Positions 13,611 to 26,214 are shown, counted from the stretch's first letter. The stretch is 64,000 nucleotides of DNA from Ridgeia piscesae (GCA_025642075.2 JAODUO010000568.1:309501-373500), one strand, 5' to 3'. Program-made: numbers and translations. Notes: generated by a model from the sequence alone, not told the origin.

Positions 13611-14539
13611 CTGCATTTCACCATATCTAGGCAATGTACGTGATAAAATGTATGTAGTTTTTCAACTACACGCCTCCCTACTGAAAAGTGAAATTATAAA
13701 ACATGCAGAGAATTAAGTCAACTGTGAAAATGTTGACATGTGTCACTTGTATACACAGTTTACGGTGAAGGAATAGCCTAGTTACCCAGTGTAATGGATG
13801 AGAACAGCAATGACATCTCATTAGATGTCCATTTTGGCTGTCAGGACTGAAGAACCTCCATAAACTACAAGCAGACAACTTGCATCTGCCTTACTGTTGC
13901 CGTGGCAACTACCCACAGACTGAACAACACAAACATATATATTCATAGCCTGCTGACAGATAGCAAGCATCTTTTCACTAGGGAAATGAAGGAACAGAAA
14001 CTAGAACAAACTTACAATCAACCACAGTGACAGTGACAAACAGAAAAATGCAAGTTTTTTAAGGAAAAAACAAATATCTCCACTGGAACCAGGTTGGAGG
14101 CTTTCAAATGTTCATCCCCCAATAATTTTGATGGGTGATTGGAGATAGGATCACCCTCCCAATATTTAGAGATGTGGTGCAAAATTTATTATTCTTTGTC
14201 CCTCAAGGGGAGTTGGAATTAGAGGTTTTTGGAGACCCTCGATTTAAATTACTTTTGGAAAGCGTCGAGGTGTTTTTAGGTGCCTCAATGGACGTAATCG
14301 GAGGCTTTTGCCAAGTTTTAATCCCCAGAATACCCATTGTGCCAATAGCTTCTATCCAGTTTATCCAAATATACATGTCTTAAAGTAAATATTATATAAA
14401 ATAATTAAATATTTTTGTATAAAACTGCTGGCAAAGAATGGGTGTGAAAACTTGTCAAGTGCTATGAAAACGACAAAAAATTACAAAGATAAATACGACA
14501 TACTAATATAAAGCAACACAGTAAATAAGCAGGACTTAC
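13611..14539. other. Intron-like or intergenic sequence
   Basis: This lies directly downstream (minus-strand sense) of the donor at 14540 and is probably intron. About 14110-14385 is open on both strands, without splice sites that I trust, and may be old retroelement sequence. Family unknown. Confidence 0.35.
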
Positions 14540-14995
14540 ACTTTTATCCCCGCTGGACAGGTCGACGACTACCTTGCTGGCTTCTGTCTCCTCCTTCACT
14601 TCCTCTGTCTTCACTTCCTGTGTCTTCACTTCCTCCTCCGTCTTCTTCTCCTTGCCAGCAGCCATGTCTTCACTCTTCTCTTCTTCCACTTCTGTCTTCT
14701 TCGTCTCTTCCTCTACTTTCTTTTTCTCTACCTCTACTTTCTTTTTCTCTACCTCTATCTTCTTCTCCTCCTCTACTTTCTGTTTCTCTTCCTTCTTCTC
14801 TTTCTCTACCTTTTTCTTTTCCTCTTTCTCCTTAGCTTTGGCTTCCTCCTCAAACTGCAGTGACCGGCCACTGAAGGCGTCCTCCACCTTGCCAAACATG
14901 CTGTTAGTCTTTATACGTGGGGTCGGCATGGGTTCCCCAATGCCCAGATAGATGGGCTGTGTCATTGGTCGAATGGGCCTCTCCTTCTCAGCCAT
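14540..14995 (-). CDS. First coding exon of an unrecognised Lys/Glu-rich protein
   Basis: The minus-strand frame starts at ATG 14995-14993 (MAEKERPIRPMTQPI...) and runs 152 codons to a consensus donor AGT|GTAAGT in phase 0. The longer frame upstream begins only with TTG, so the ATG is chosen. Residues 1 to about 48 are a mixed, Pro-containing segment (PIYLGIGEPMPTPRIK), which looks constrained. Residues about 49-140 are extremely rich in Lys, Glu and Val, with heptad-like repeats (EVEKKKVEVEKKKVEEE), predicting a charged helix or disordered region. The exon ends VVVDLSSGDKS. No catalytic motif is visible. Expansion of a 21-bp CT-rich repeat explains part of the charged tract. The remaining exons, at lower coordinates, were not securely found. 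Confidence 0.6.
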
Positions 14996-15560
14996 TCTAC
15001 ACTCCTTTAACAATAGACACTTCTAGGAAGACAATGTCAACTAACCTCGAAGGTGTCACCTACCCACACTGGGTTATGCAACAGCCAATATCCCAGTCTG
15101 CGTGTTGAGCCAGGCAGAATGAGCTCTGGTCGTCTGTGCTGTGTAGATGTCTGTCTGTTGCTGGCTTCCTCTTCACACGTGCGTCTGGCAGTGTGTATGC
15201 TCAAGCACAGAGCATCGGACTACCGCTGTAAACTGACAGGAACAAAGGCTGCTTAGCTACCCCACTGCCGTGGTGTGTCATACAGGAACACAGCAAATGA
15301 TGGACAGAACCATTTGCCAGGCTGAATCACACACACACACACAACCACCGCAGCAAGCACACACACTCGCCGGCTCAGCTTTTTCCCCCAATTTATTACA
15401 GCCCGGGTAGTTCTAGGAAGATAAATCACCGACAGCGACAGCTGGTCGCAATACTCCCTGTCAAGGTCCTGCTGGCATTAAAACGCTGTCCTATTAAAAT
15501 AAGTCTATAAACATTCACTGATCCGTACCAGCCAGACAAAAGACAACATGAATAATGTGT
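14996..15560 (-). promoter_or_regulatory. Probable promoter and 5'UTR of the Lys/Glu-rich exon
   Basis: Sequence just upstream (minus-strand sense) of the ATG is richer in GC and CpG than its surroundings. It contains a short CA repeat near 15329-15342. No TATA box is obvious and the start site is not defined. Confidence 0.35.
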
Positions 15561-16852
<1,292 letters not shown>

Positions 16853-16859
16853 ACACTGT

Positions 16860-17155
16860 AGAGGAACAGTGGCTCAGTGGTTAACATTTCGGGCTCTCCC
16901 GGGTTCAAATCCTATGCTGCCATGTCAAACTTTTGATAAGTCATTCACTATCCATTGCTCCAGTTCATTCAGCCTATTACCTGGCTATAGACAGTGGTGG
17001 GTATTTATGTATGAATAATCTTCGTGCAATAATTGCAGCATGGCTAGATGGTTCCAAGAAAAATTGAGATGGTGTTTGATTGAACATGTCTGCCAGAGAG
17101 TAAAGTGTAAAGCATTTTTATCAGTCCTGAGAACTGGATACTGTGCTATAGAGGC
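16860..17155 (+). mobile_element. tRNA-derived SINE, family A, near full length
   Basis: The head has Pol III promoter elements: an A box in 'gtggctcagtggttaaca' and a B box 'gggttcaaatcc'. The body (ctccagttcattcagc, acctggctatagacagtgg, gagatggtgtttgatt, taaagtgtaaagc, ctgaga-actggatactg) matches the copy at 45221-45545 nearly segment for segment. The tail-type sequence resembles widespread metazoan SINE 3' domains, but I cannot assign a named family without a database. Confidence 0.85.
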
Positions 17156-18129
17156 CTACTCTTTTATACTGTAAGAGCATGACTATTGTGTTGTTGGCCA
17201 TGTTATGTAAGTCTGGGGTTTAGATGACATATTTGAATGTGGCACATTAGAATTGATGTAAAATGTTTTTCATACTCAAAATGTTATGGTACCAACCCAA
17301 GACCCACATTACCCCTCTCCTCTGTACCAATCTGATAACATTATTTTGTTGGTGGTATATGGCTCCCAGAAAGGCTTATACTACTTGAAAGTCTCACTAG
17401 CCCATAGTATGCTAGCTAGCTGATGCTATGAGCGAAGTTTGTGTAATTAGTCTTGATTATTATTAACCAGGTGTGAATTTAGAGGGCTGGGGCATACACC
17501 TTTCAGAGTAGACTACAGTAGTGGTGTTGAACGTTGTTTATTATTAGACTGCTGTATGTCTGCCACTCACTTTCCAAGGTTTCTTTGAGTCAGCTAGTTG
17601 TAGCCTGTAGGGTTATGTAAATAAGTCATAACAACAGGCAGGGGCATAGCTAGGCATAAATGCAAGTGGAAGCACTAATTAATTATATCAATCTAAATAC
17701 TGTCATTGGGGTCTGGTGCCCAAAATGTTATGTAGCATGTGTGACGATCCAATCAGTTGACATATAGTGTATTTTAAGTCACAATATATCACAGGTAAAT
17801 GGAACACGCTAAGGAGTAAATAGAAAAATATACAGTATTTTTATTGCGTGAAACATGCTGAAAAGGCAGAGGACTTGAATGGTTAATATACCATATTATA
17901 CATAGCATATGTTTGAATGTGCAACACATTCATTGTATGCTTTAAAATCAGCTATGTATTCATTATAGTAATTAAGCAAAGTTGCAATAGTTACAGTCTT
18001 TATAAGCCAAGATAAATACTGTAAATTGTACATTTGTTTTATCTAAGAGTTCAAACAAGTAGGTCTAAAAGCTGATATTTTTAAAGAGTTCTATATTGTC
18101 TTCAACATCGGTTCAGTTACTACACCCGC
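17156..18129. other. Non-coding stretch
   Basis: No gene or clear element recognised. Confidence 0.4.
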
Positions 18130-19330
18130 CTTCATTACGGGCTAAATACTAATAGGGCTATGCGCCTGTTTTTCTGATGAGTGACCTGATGAATGATGTA
18201 TTCAACATCCAACTCTGTGTCCTTGTGGACGTGCATCAAGATCAGTCCCGACATGCGCTCCGTTGTCATTGTAGAGCGCAGTAGTTCTTGAGACGCAGCA
18301 TTGCGATCTACCGTGGCTGTCGATACAGACATCACCATCAGTAGTATGACAACAGTGTACATGCCGGGGTATAGGTCGGGGTTGATTTTTTGAATCGTCG
18401 AGTGTGTCTGGTTTCTCTGCGACATTCACCATTTCTCATATTGCTTTCCAGTGATCCGCTTCGTTGTGTAGTTCACTCAGATTTCCAGGCATGTCATCGT
18501 TGAACACCTCGTACAGCTGGGCTATTCTTTCTGGTGTCATACACACCAGTTGTTTCGGTGTGATGTAGGCCAACTGAGCTACGTAGCGATCTTGAGCCAT
18601 TAATGCATGAATGGTTGGTACATCACCCTCTTAACAGTAAACGAATGGAACAGATTATCAGCTGATTGTGTAGGTGCGTAGTAAGCCTAAGACGGGCGGG
18701 GTATACTTAGATAGATAGGTTGGACTCTCGATAAGCCAAATGGCTTCCTAGTCCACCTGCCATCTAGAGTTGAATCTCTAGGTGGCAATCTTGTTAAATC
18801 TTCTTGTTAAATCTCTTCTTGTAATGACAATGGGGTGTCAGCGGGAAAATTTTCGCAGTGTTTTTGTTTTCCAGCACGACTTGCTCAGTTGAACTTCGAA
18901 TTTCGCTGCCAGCTCCACAGCGTCTTCATATAATTATAGAAATGTTGTCAGAGGAAGTAGATTTTGGAGTACATGCTCAGTCGTTACCAACGTGATGATG
19001 AAGTCATATCTTTGGATTGAAACATGTAAATCCATGCTTTGCCATTCCCATCAGCCTCCAGATATTCCAGAGCAGATGCTACAGCTGTGAAGGTAGACCT
19101 GAATGTGTACAGTGCGTTGGCACGTCTAGCCCATCTGTCTCACAGAGCGACTGTAGTTTGGTTTTGTTGTTCATGCCAGTTTTAGCTTCTAATCTTTTAA
19201 TCTTAGCCTATGGACGTGAAAACTTTGATAAATTGTTTCTAGTGAATTCGTATTTACCCGGCTGCCGCATTGCCATGATAGCCTCCAGGCGAGGCATCTT
19301 TCTGTTCTGTGCACAGGGGTCTAGAAACTG
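18130..19330 (-). pseudogene. Decayed hAT-type transposase (ZMYM1-like), split by a LINE tail
   Basis: On the minus strand the right part (about 18835-19330) encodes fragments typical of ZMYM1-like hAT proteins: NALYTFRSTFTAVASALEYL, then, after a frameshift, DFIITLVTTEHVLQNLLPL, and DAVELAAKFEVQLSKSCW. The left part (18130-18640) encodes QDRYVAQLAYITPKQLVCMT, ERIAQLYEVFNDDMP and the C-terminal dimerisation region (VSTATVDR, LLRSTMTTERMSGLILMHVH). Several stops and frame changes make it non-functional. The two parts are separated by a plus-strand LINE 3' end at 18645-18830. Recognition is from family memory; a protein search would settle the subfamily. Confidence 0.8.
18645..18830 (+). mobile_element. 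Non-LTR retrotransposon 3' end (same family as 49.7-50.2 kb)
   Basis: From 'cagattatcagctgattgtg' through 'ggttggactct...gataagccaaa' to 'caatcttgttaaatcttcttgttaaatc', this matches the plus-strand LINE tail in intron 9 of the LRR gene (50000-50175). It ends in TTGTTAAATC-type short repeats, as do 3' ends of many CR1/jockey-like elements. It lies inside the hAT remnant, so it inserted later. Confidence 0.8.
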
Positions 19331-20383
19331 AGTACAGCTGTACAATATTATCAAAATGTTGACAAATTGTTACAAGTGAATGATGACGTTTTTGTTGCCA
19401 AAGGCTATGAACATATCTGGGCATCCTCTGGCCACCGTTTGAAGTGGGCATTTGGAGGTTGCCGTACTGATGTGGAAGTACGTGTGTACGTGCGTACGGC
19501 TAGCTACGCCCTTGAAGGGAAGTGTTTGGGAGCTGGTTTTACAGTAACACTTCAATTTGTGTTGGTTTGATGATGAAAATAAACCATCAGTCGTAACGTA
19601 AAGAAAATCTGTTAAAAGTTAAGTTAAATTATCATGCAAAATGTGGCAGATGACAATATAAGCACATCATTATTAGTGCAAGTAGGTTATTTTTTGTCAA
19701 CTGACAACCACTTTTTTAACTAAACAGAAAACCATCGGCATATGTCCTTTAACTGTTTCAGCCAAATTCAGGAAATGTAATAGTATCTATCCTATTCGAT
19801 TATACTTTATAGTTTACCCAAATTACGGGGTGAAGGGCACGCATAAAAAATGAGTTTAGAATGAGGCGTGAGTCTCAAAAAAAGGCTTGAGAGATTTCAT
19901 AAAACCATAACGTTGTAACCATAAAATAATAAATCCATAATGCATGCAAACTAGTAAGCTAACGGAATGTTGCCAAGTGACAAACAGAACGAGACTTGTA
20001 ACTTCACTTGTTATCACTCATTTCGGAAGAAATGCACAAGACATTTAGACAAGACAACGCTCGTCCTAAGTTCATTAAAGCACATACACGTATATGTCAT
20101 ATAACAAGCTCAATTTGTGTTAGATTACACAGGTTATGTATTAAAGTACACTATTTACACGATCAATGCATTGATACTACGACTTGTTTATACTTTACCA
20201 GTACGAGTTTCTGAGTTTGATATCGTTCCGATTTGGCGTTTTAGTCTGGCGCCTGCTTGAGTATTTTCCACCAGATGGCGCCACCATATGTAGTATCGCA
20301 CTAGTTTTCTTTTCTGATTTTTTACTAAATTCGAATACTTTTAGTTTGTGTGTTACTTTAACAGCCCTTCTGATGCTAAGCTA

Positions 20384-20386
<3 letters not shown>
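19331..20386. other. Non-coding or decayed transposon flank
   Basis: Short ORFs at 19367-19570 on both strands have no recognisable domain and may be more hAT decay. No other feature seen. Confidence 0.35.
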
Positions 20387-20438
<52 letters not shown>

Positions 20439-20441
20439 TGG

Positions 20442-20488
<47 letters not shown>

Positions 20489-20603
20489 CGTGCGTCCGTG
20501 CGTGCGTGCGTGCGTCGTGCGTGCGTGCGTGCGTGCGTGCGTGCCGTGCGTCGCGTGCGTCCGTGCGTGCTGTGCGTGCCGTGCGTGCGTGCGTGGTGTG
20601 TGC
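20387..20603. repeat. Compound microsatellite (TG)n then (CGTG)n
   Basis: About 50 bp of TG is followed by about 160 bp of CGTG/GCGT units with small indels. Alternating purine-pyrimidine sequence of this kind can form Z-DNA. Cys-Val and Thr-His ORFs on both strands are artefacts. Confidence 0.95.
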
Positions 20604-20744
20604 GGTACACATTATTGCGGTACACATGAATGAACATGAACTTGAAATAAAAATAACAATTAATTAGTGTAATGTTCTTACACACTGCTTAGCCTAGCCC
20701 TAGTGGCCTCTACCTTTAATATGTGTATAATGTGACTAACCCAA

Positions 20745-21330
20745 CATTCGCGAAGAAGTGAAAGCAGCGGGGACGTTCAGTACTTCTGGGTCTCCTGTGG
20801 CTCTGTAGTTCTACAGGTCGGAGCAGTACTCGGACCACCTCTTTAGGGTATCCTGTTCTTCAGTCAGACATTTTCCATCCTTGTCCTGTATGGTGGTGGT
20901 TCGCCCTTACTTTGTGCTGGTCAGGTCTTTCACCAGCTAGTAAGTTTTCTTGCTGTTATTCTTCTTCATGCTATCTTCGATGTTCTGGCACTGCTCTTCA
21001 ATCCAGTTCATCTTTGCCTTTTTCATGCCTTTCTTGATTTCTTGGTTGGCTGCCCTATACTGCCTTACTCCTTCCGCATCTTTCTTCTTCTTCTTCAACT
21101 CCCTTCGTTTGTCGCACAGATCAAGTAAGTCAGCTGTGATCCAGGGCTTCTTGACTGGGCGATGTTTGCCAAGGATCTCACTGGCTGTGTTGGTCAAATG
21201 CAGCTGTATTGAAGGTGTCGATCAACGTTTCCATGTCTATGCCGTCAGCGGCCAGAATGTGAGCGCTGCAAATTTCCCTCCTATTATTGCGTGGAAGGCT
21301 TCTGCTACTTCGGGGTCCTTCAGCTTCACC
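20745..21330 (-). mobile_element. RTE-like LINE fragment (linker between endonuclease and RT)
   Basis: Minus-strand frames encode KPWITADLLDLCDKRRELKK, MNWIEEQCQNIEDSM, then GRTTTIQDKDGKCLTEEQD and KRWSEYCSDL. This is the typical region between the endonuclease and reverse transcriptase of RTE-type non-LTR elements. Stops and frame changes show decay. The piece at 37.8-39.3 kb covers the RT part of a similar element in the same orientation. Confidence 0.8.
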
Positions 21331-21418
21331 TACAAGAGTTATATAAATCGTTATTGCGAAGGTATAGAGATGCAGATGTACCTAGAGAAGAGTGGCTACT
21401 CGTGGAAGGAGATTGAAA

Positions 21419-21468
21419 AGGCAACCCAAAGCTAGCTAATTAGTACGACGGTGAGTCCGTGGGTTGCC
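21419..21468 (+). other. Nested inverted repeat (possible RNA stem-loop)
   Basis: GGCAACCCA at 21419-21427 pairs with TGGGTTGCC near 21460-21468. Inside is a second hairpin, ACGG-TGAGT-CCGT, plus AGCTAGCT and CTAATTAG palindromes. The arrangement could fold as a small branched RNA or DNA structure. No known RNA family is recognised and chance is possible. Confidence 0.3.
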
Positions 21469-21688
21469 TATGATCCTTTTGTCGTAAGCGACACGAATTA
21501 GTATACTATAGCTATATATGACGAAATATTTTTTTGGAAAACAATGGGCCGTGTATGTGTAACGATTGACAGGTTGTCCGATTTGCATTTTGTTATTCGT
21601 GAGAGGGAGCTAGCTGAAGTTGTAAGAGAATGTACACAATACAAAAGAGCAGGGTTGCGAAAGCTGCAAGACGAATGAAGCATTATAA

Positions 21689-21933
<245 letters not shown>

Positions 21934-22227
21934 ATACACACATACGATGATAATTGACGCCGACCTTGCTGCAAGAAGGCATGGATCGTTGAAGCTCAGA
22001 CATGTGCAGATGCTAGAAAGGTAGTACACCACAACGGGATTGACAAGAGACAAAAAGATCAAACATTGATAATGACTAAGATATAAATGGTATACGTGAA
22101 ACACTTACCGAACCATGTGCTGGTAACACGTATTCAATAATTTACGTATATGACGTTTCCATGCGATGAATAAAATCATTGTTGATTAATCAACGATGTA
22201 AAATATAAATGACGCATATATAAACAG

Positions 22228-22377
22228 GTCTTCAAACCGAAAATATTCTACACCAACTTCAAGGAAAAATTCCGTATAGCAGCCTGCGAACGCAACGCCA
22301 GTTGGGACGAATATAGACATTACCACACAGCTAACCTAAAAAAAGAGTACGAATATACTACTCAATGGTCAAAATAA
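22228..22377 (+). CDS. Possible 3'-terminal exon, unrecognised
   Basis: After an acceptor-like 'tataaacag' there are 49 sense codons and TAA. The peptide (includes KIFYTNFKEKFRIAAC, then DEYRHYHTANLKKEYEY) looks protein-like, with aromatic and charged residues. It ends about 330 bp before the RPL15 leader. No upstream exon was found and I do not recognise the family. A transposon remnant is possible. Confidence 0.3.
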   Translation, partial: VFKPKIFYTNFKEKFRIAACERNASWDEYRHYHTANLKKEYEYTTQWSK

Positions 22378-22689
22378 TAGAATTTTCTCGACAACAACTT
22401 AAACACAAACGATGTATCTATTATGCTTCGTTGCTTATCGTTATCGGATATCTGAATGCAAAAACGGCACCGACTTTTAGTTTCGATTATCCAAACGCCA
22501 TCAGGTGGCGCCACGATCTGGCGCTCGGCTCTCTTTAATTTTACGGTTGTCGTTATGAATTTCATTTTATTGTTGATTATATTTTTCGTAATTGTGTATC
22601 TGAAAACTGCATTGTTATAATACGTTGATAGAATTAAGAAAAAGGTGTGATATTTAAATAATGAATAACCTATAACTTTACGACATACA

Positions 22690-22742
22690 TTTCCGGTTGC
22701 CGTAAAGCCGGCCTTTCCGACATCACGCATCTTGGGGTTGTG
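22690..22742 (+). promoter_or_regulatory. RPL15: Likely RPL15 core promoter and 5'TOP leader exon
   Basis: A pyrimidine-rich start CCTTTCCG (22712-22719) fits the 5'TOP motif shared by ribosomal protein mRNAs, which places translation under mTOR/LARP1 control. A GGAA/ETS-type site (TTCCGG at 22691-22696) precedes it, and an AT-rich TATTTAAATA lies about 60 bp upstream. A donor G|GTGGGT after 22742 would join to the acceptor before 23092 (ataatag), giving a short leader exon and then 14 nt of leader before the ATG. Exact start and donor are inferred. Confidence 0.45.
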
Positions 22743-23105
22743 GTGGGTTTGAGATGTACATTAAATCTATCAAAAATCTCCCATAAGAATCTTGAATCTA
22801 TTATCATCTACCAAGTAGGAATGTTTGTTAGACCATTGTGTACCCAACCGAGCTGCCACGGTTACTCTTTTCCACAATAACAGTTGTAAAATAGAATACT
22901 TTGAAGCACCTGACTGTTCGTTTACCGACAAGTGTTCATCACTGGTATAAAAGCCTGTCATTCTATTTTTTAATGTTCTTATTTTATCAGAGAAACTGCA
23001 CCGCAAACTATTTAATACAATCACTGATAGTTGTTCACGTTAAGCTGTTATTGAAATCCAGACTGAACGCCTGATTATTGTGTTATAATAGGTGCCAAAT
23101 CCAAG

Positions 23106-23277
23106 ATGGGTGCCTACAAATACATGCAAGAGTTGTGGCGCAAGAAGCAGAGTGATGCTATGCGCTTTTTGCTGCGTGTGCGGTGTTGGCAATATCGCCA
23201 GTTGTCTGCCATTCACCGTGCTCCCAGACCTACAAGACCAGAAAAGGCAAGACGCCTGGGGTATCGTGCAAAACAAG
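23106..23277 (+). CDS. RPL15: Ribosomal protein L15 (eL15), coding exon 1
   Basis: This exon encodes residues 1-57 and starts at ATG in the context ccaagATGG. The peptide begins [19 protein letters not shown] and continues with [32 protein letters not shown] and AKQ, matching the conserved N-terminus of eukaryotic L15 almost residue for residue. The exon ends AAG|GTACTC in phase 1. L15 is a core protein of the large ribosomal subunit that binds 28S rRNA. A probable leader acceptor is at 23090-23091. Confidence 0.98.
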
Positions 23278-24406
23278 GTACTCAACTGCATAAATGACTA
23301 CATTACATTACCACCTGATTGTGAAACTTCTGTGTTAATGGGGAACCCTATAGGATCGCAAGAGGGCACTGATATGCAACTGAGGCCTGTGACGTAACCA
23401 TGCTCTTTACGCGCATGCACTGTTTATTGAATTCTTTTATTATACTCGAACTGTTATTAATAGTATGTATAACGTGTGTTAACAAAGCTGTATATAATGA
23501 ATGAATGCGACGTGACAAGGTGAAAGGACGCTGGCGGTTGATGGCACAAGGCCCGATTTGCATAACGGTGCCGCCTTGTTTCTTAGTTCTGTAGGTTCCC
23601 CATTTAAGATTCCAGCACAAAACCTATTTACGCAAACGGATACACAAAATACCATTTCAGTACTCTTGTGACTTGAAGCAACATATATGCTTATTGCTTT
23701 TTTAGACTGACTAAAAACCAACCTGCTATTTGTTATGTCCTGTGGAAATTACTTCAAATGTGCCATAGGCAGCAACTTTATAAGCATTTTACGAATGAAC
23801 TGATATTTAGTAATTGAATGAATGCAGTTGTGAATTACATTTAGGCAAAATATTTGATTTTAATGACAATATTTAGGTACCAATTAATTTATTCACAGCA
23901 TCAGTTGGTTTTGTTTAGTCAGTAATACATATATATCAAATTTGGTGGATTTTGGCCACGACCATGTTCCCTGGAATTGCAAAATGCAAGTCACACCTAA
24001 GAAATTACAAACTTCACAACCAAACAAGTGATTACACCTTTCAGCTTGTTTGTTCATGGATAGTTATACTATTTAGCAGTATATTTTTGATATTTCAAAA
24101 TGACGAAGGTGTTTATATATATATATATATATAAAATTGTATTGTCGCCAGGATTTAAGACCAAACTAGCCATACCTTATAATAGTGCCCCCAGAGACAC
24201 CTGTCTAACGTTTCATCACTTGCAAAATTCTATGACTGGACTATGAAAATAGTATTTATTTCCGTATTTATATATCTGCCTAAAACTCAGGTACGTAAAC
24301 CCAGGCAGTTACTGTGTTTTTTTCTTATAAGTTTGGTCTCGTTAGCATTTTGTAACTTTTTGAAACATGCCTCAATTTTGAAGGCAGTGTGGTGTTTTGT
24401 TTACAG
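23278..24406 (+). other. RPL15 intron 1
   Basis: GT-AG intron of 1129 nt. I looked for box C/D or H/ACA snoRNA signatures, common in ribosomal protein introns, and saw none that were convincing. A short (TA)n tract lies near 24113-24132. Confidence 0.85.
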
Positions 24407-24543
24407 GCTTCGTAGTGTACCGTGTCCGTGTGCGCCGTGGAGGACGCAAGAGGCCTGTGCCCAAAGGTGCCACCTATGGCAAGCCCACAAACCAGGGAGT
24501 CAACCAGCTCAAGTTCCAGCGCTCACTCCAGTCTGTTGCTGAG
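24407..24543 (+). CDS. RPL15: Ribosomal protein L15 (eL15), coding exon 2
   Basis: After the acceptor tttacag this exon completes codon 58 (G|GC) and encodes about residues 58-103: [43 protein letters not shown]. It is a highly conserved basic rRNA-binding part of L15. It ends GAG|GTCAGT exactly on a codon boundary (phase 0). Its length, 137 nt, restores frame with exon 1 (172 nt). Confidence 0.98.
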
Positions 24544-25144
24544 GTCAGTATTCCTATTGTTGTCTCATTGCATTGTGCAGTGTATGCTGCATTTCAATTG
24601 GTTTCTGGTCACCAATAGATATAGATTTTACTCTTCTTTTTGGCCAATAAAATGTTGGTGAATTCACTCATTTGTGTTTTCTCTGGGTAAAATGATTGGC
24701 GAGGTGATTTGATGCTGTGATAGTCTTATTTTAAAAACTAGCTTCAAAATGGTTTGATGTGAAATGACAAATTAGCATTAGTAAATAGCCAACAGGGATG
24801 CTGGAAATAACTGAGGTGGCAATTTTGGGTGAGGTGGCTTTAAAACGTGCGATGTGGCCTGTCTCGCTTGTCTTATAGCAGGAGAAACATTGTTGTTTAC
24901 CCATCTAGACACGCTATAAAATCTACAACAATTAATGCAATTTGTGTTGTAACAGTATTGTATAAATAAACCCAGTAAATTCCTAAAATATGAAATAATT
25001 CCCTGGTTATGTTTAGTTTATCAAATCGCCCCAGTTTTAGAAATTAACTACATGTAGATACTGCAATGTTCATTGTGTGTAGATTTAGCTTGTACATGTT
25101 TTAAAGTGACCTACAGAGATGTCAAACTGTGCTGTTGTTTGCAG
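24544..25144 (+). other. RPL15 intron 2
   Basis: GT-AG intron of 601 nt ending tgtttgcag. No snoRNA seen. Confidence 0.85.
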
Positions 25145-25450
25145 GAGCGTGTCGGGCGCAAATGCGGTGCCCTGCGTGTCATGAGCAGCTATTGGGTGGC
25201 TCAGGACTCGACATACAAGTACTTCGAGATTGTGATGGTTGACCCGCACCACAAGGTGATCCGCCGCGACCCAGACACACAGTGGCTGTGCAAGGGCGTC
25301 GCCAAGCACCGCGAGCTGCGTGGCCTCACTTCCGCCGGAAAGAAGTCACGTGGTCTCGGCAAGGGACATCGCTTCAATGGCACGATTGGCGGCTCATGGC
25401 GGGCGTCTTGGAAGCGCAACAACACGCTGCAGCTGCGTAGGAAACGATAA
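25145..25450 (+). CDS. RPL15: Ribosomal protein L15 (eL15), coding exon 3 with stop
   Basis: This exon encodes residues 104-204 and [63 protein letters not shown], then NTLQLRRKR. Total length is 204 residues, the same as human L15. Codon use is strongly biased to C/G third positions, as expected of a highly expressed gene and unlike the AT-rich surroundings. No defect is visible; the three exons splice in frame. Confidence 0.98.
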   Translation, partial: ERVGRKCGALRVMSSYWVAQDSTYKYFEIVMVDPHHKVIRRDPDTQWLCKGVAKHRELRGLTSAGKKSRGLGKGHRFNGTIGGSWRASWKRNNTLQLRRKR

Positions 25451-25489
25451 GGACATTACTATCTCGTCTGTTTGGTGTAACAGATGGCA

Positions 25490-25495
25490 AATAAA
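25490..25495 (+). terminator. RPL15: RPL15 polyadenylation signal AATAAA
   Basis: Canonical AATAAA 40 nt after the stop codon, giving a very short 3'UTR typical of ribosomal protein genes. The cleavage site is probably 15-25 nt further on. Confidence 0.85.
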
Positions 25496-25689
25496 AATCT
25501 TGCTGCATCCGTTACTGCTTTCCAGCGTTTCAATTTGAAAGGAGTATCATTCACGTCTCCAGCCATACTGACAGATATTAATTGTATCCTGCTCTTTTCT
25601 CTACCCTCATTCAGCAATACACAATCACACTTTCAAATATACTTGAGGGAACAATGATATTGATATAAAGTCACACTCCTCTGTACCAA

Positions 25690-26214
25690 AGGATGTATAT
25701 GGAGCTGTGATCAACTTCCTTACAATAATCAGTCCAATTATCACTCATCAATGTTCTTGTATATTTCATCAATCTGTCAACAGTCATCAAATTCCTTGGA
25801 TCATCATGTCCAGTCACATGATGCTGGCAGTCATAAAATTCCTTTGATCATTGGGCTAGACAACATTCATAATTTTGGATCATCAGTCATGACTCATCAC
25901 ACAACAATGTTGGCTGTCAATCGGTCTAGTCACAGCGTCAGTAGTCATGAATTCACTCGTTACTCTAGAGACAGCATTCAGTAATCATAAACTTACTCGG
26001 GTCATTTTGTATTACAACACATTCAACCTACCTGTATGATCAATTAGTTGGCTGTCATCAATTTCTCTAGATCATCAGTTCAGTCACACGGCACTGGCAG
26101 CAGCATCAACTTAGATGGGTAATTACAGTGTCAGCAGTCATCAACTTACCTGGATCATCAGTCTTTACACAACACTTGATAGTCATCTGCTTTTTTGGAT
26201 CATCAATCTAGTCA
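25690..26214. repeat. Degenerate edge of the 46-bp minisatellite
   Basis: Loosely spaced, diverged copies of 'cagtcatcaacttacctggatcatcagtc' precede the regular array. They include longer flanking text (gatcatcag...gtcacacggcact near 26070) that also appears at the far right end (31567-31590). This suggests that the ancestral unit was longer than 46 bp and that the edges are the oldest part. Confidence 0.75.

Noticed and set aside
14110..14385. Plus-strand 82-codon ORF and opposite-strand open frame
   Set aside because: No convincing splice sites or domain; looks like old retroelement sequence but no diagnostic motif supports naming it.
14574..14951. 125-codon plus-strand Ser/Phe-rich ORF
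   Set aside because: It is the antisense shadow of the K/E-rich minus-strand exon; poly-Ser/Phe comes from the CT-rich complement.
23278..25144. Intronic snoRNA in RPL15
   Set aside because: Ribosomal protein introns often host snoRNAs, but no paired C/D boxes with terminal stem or H/ACA layout could be found by eye.
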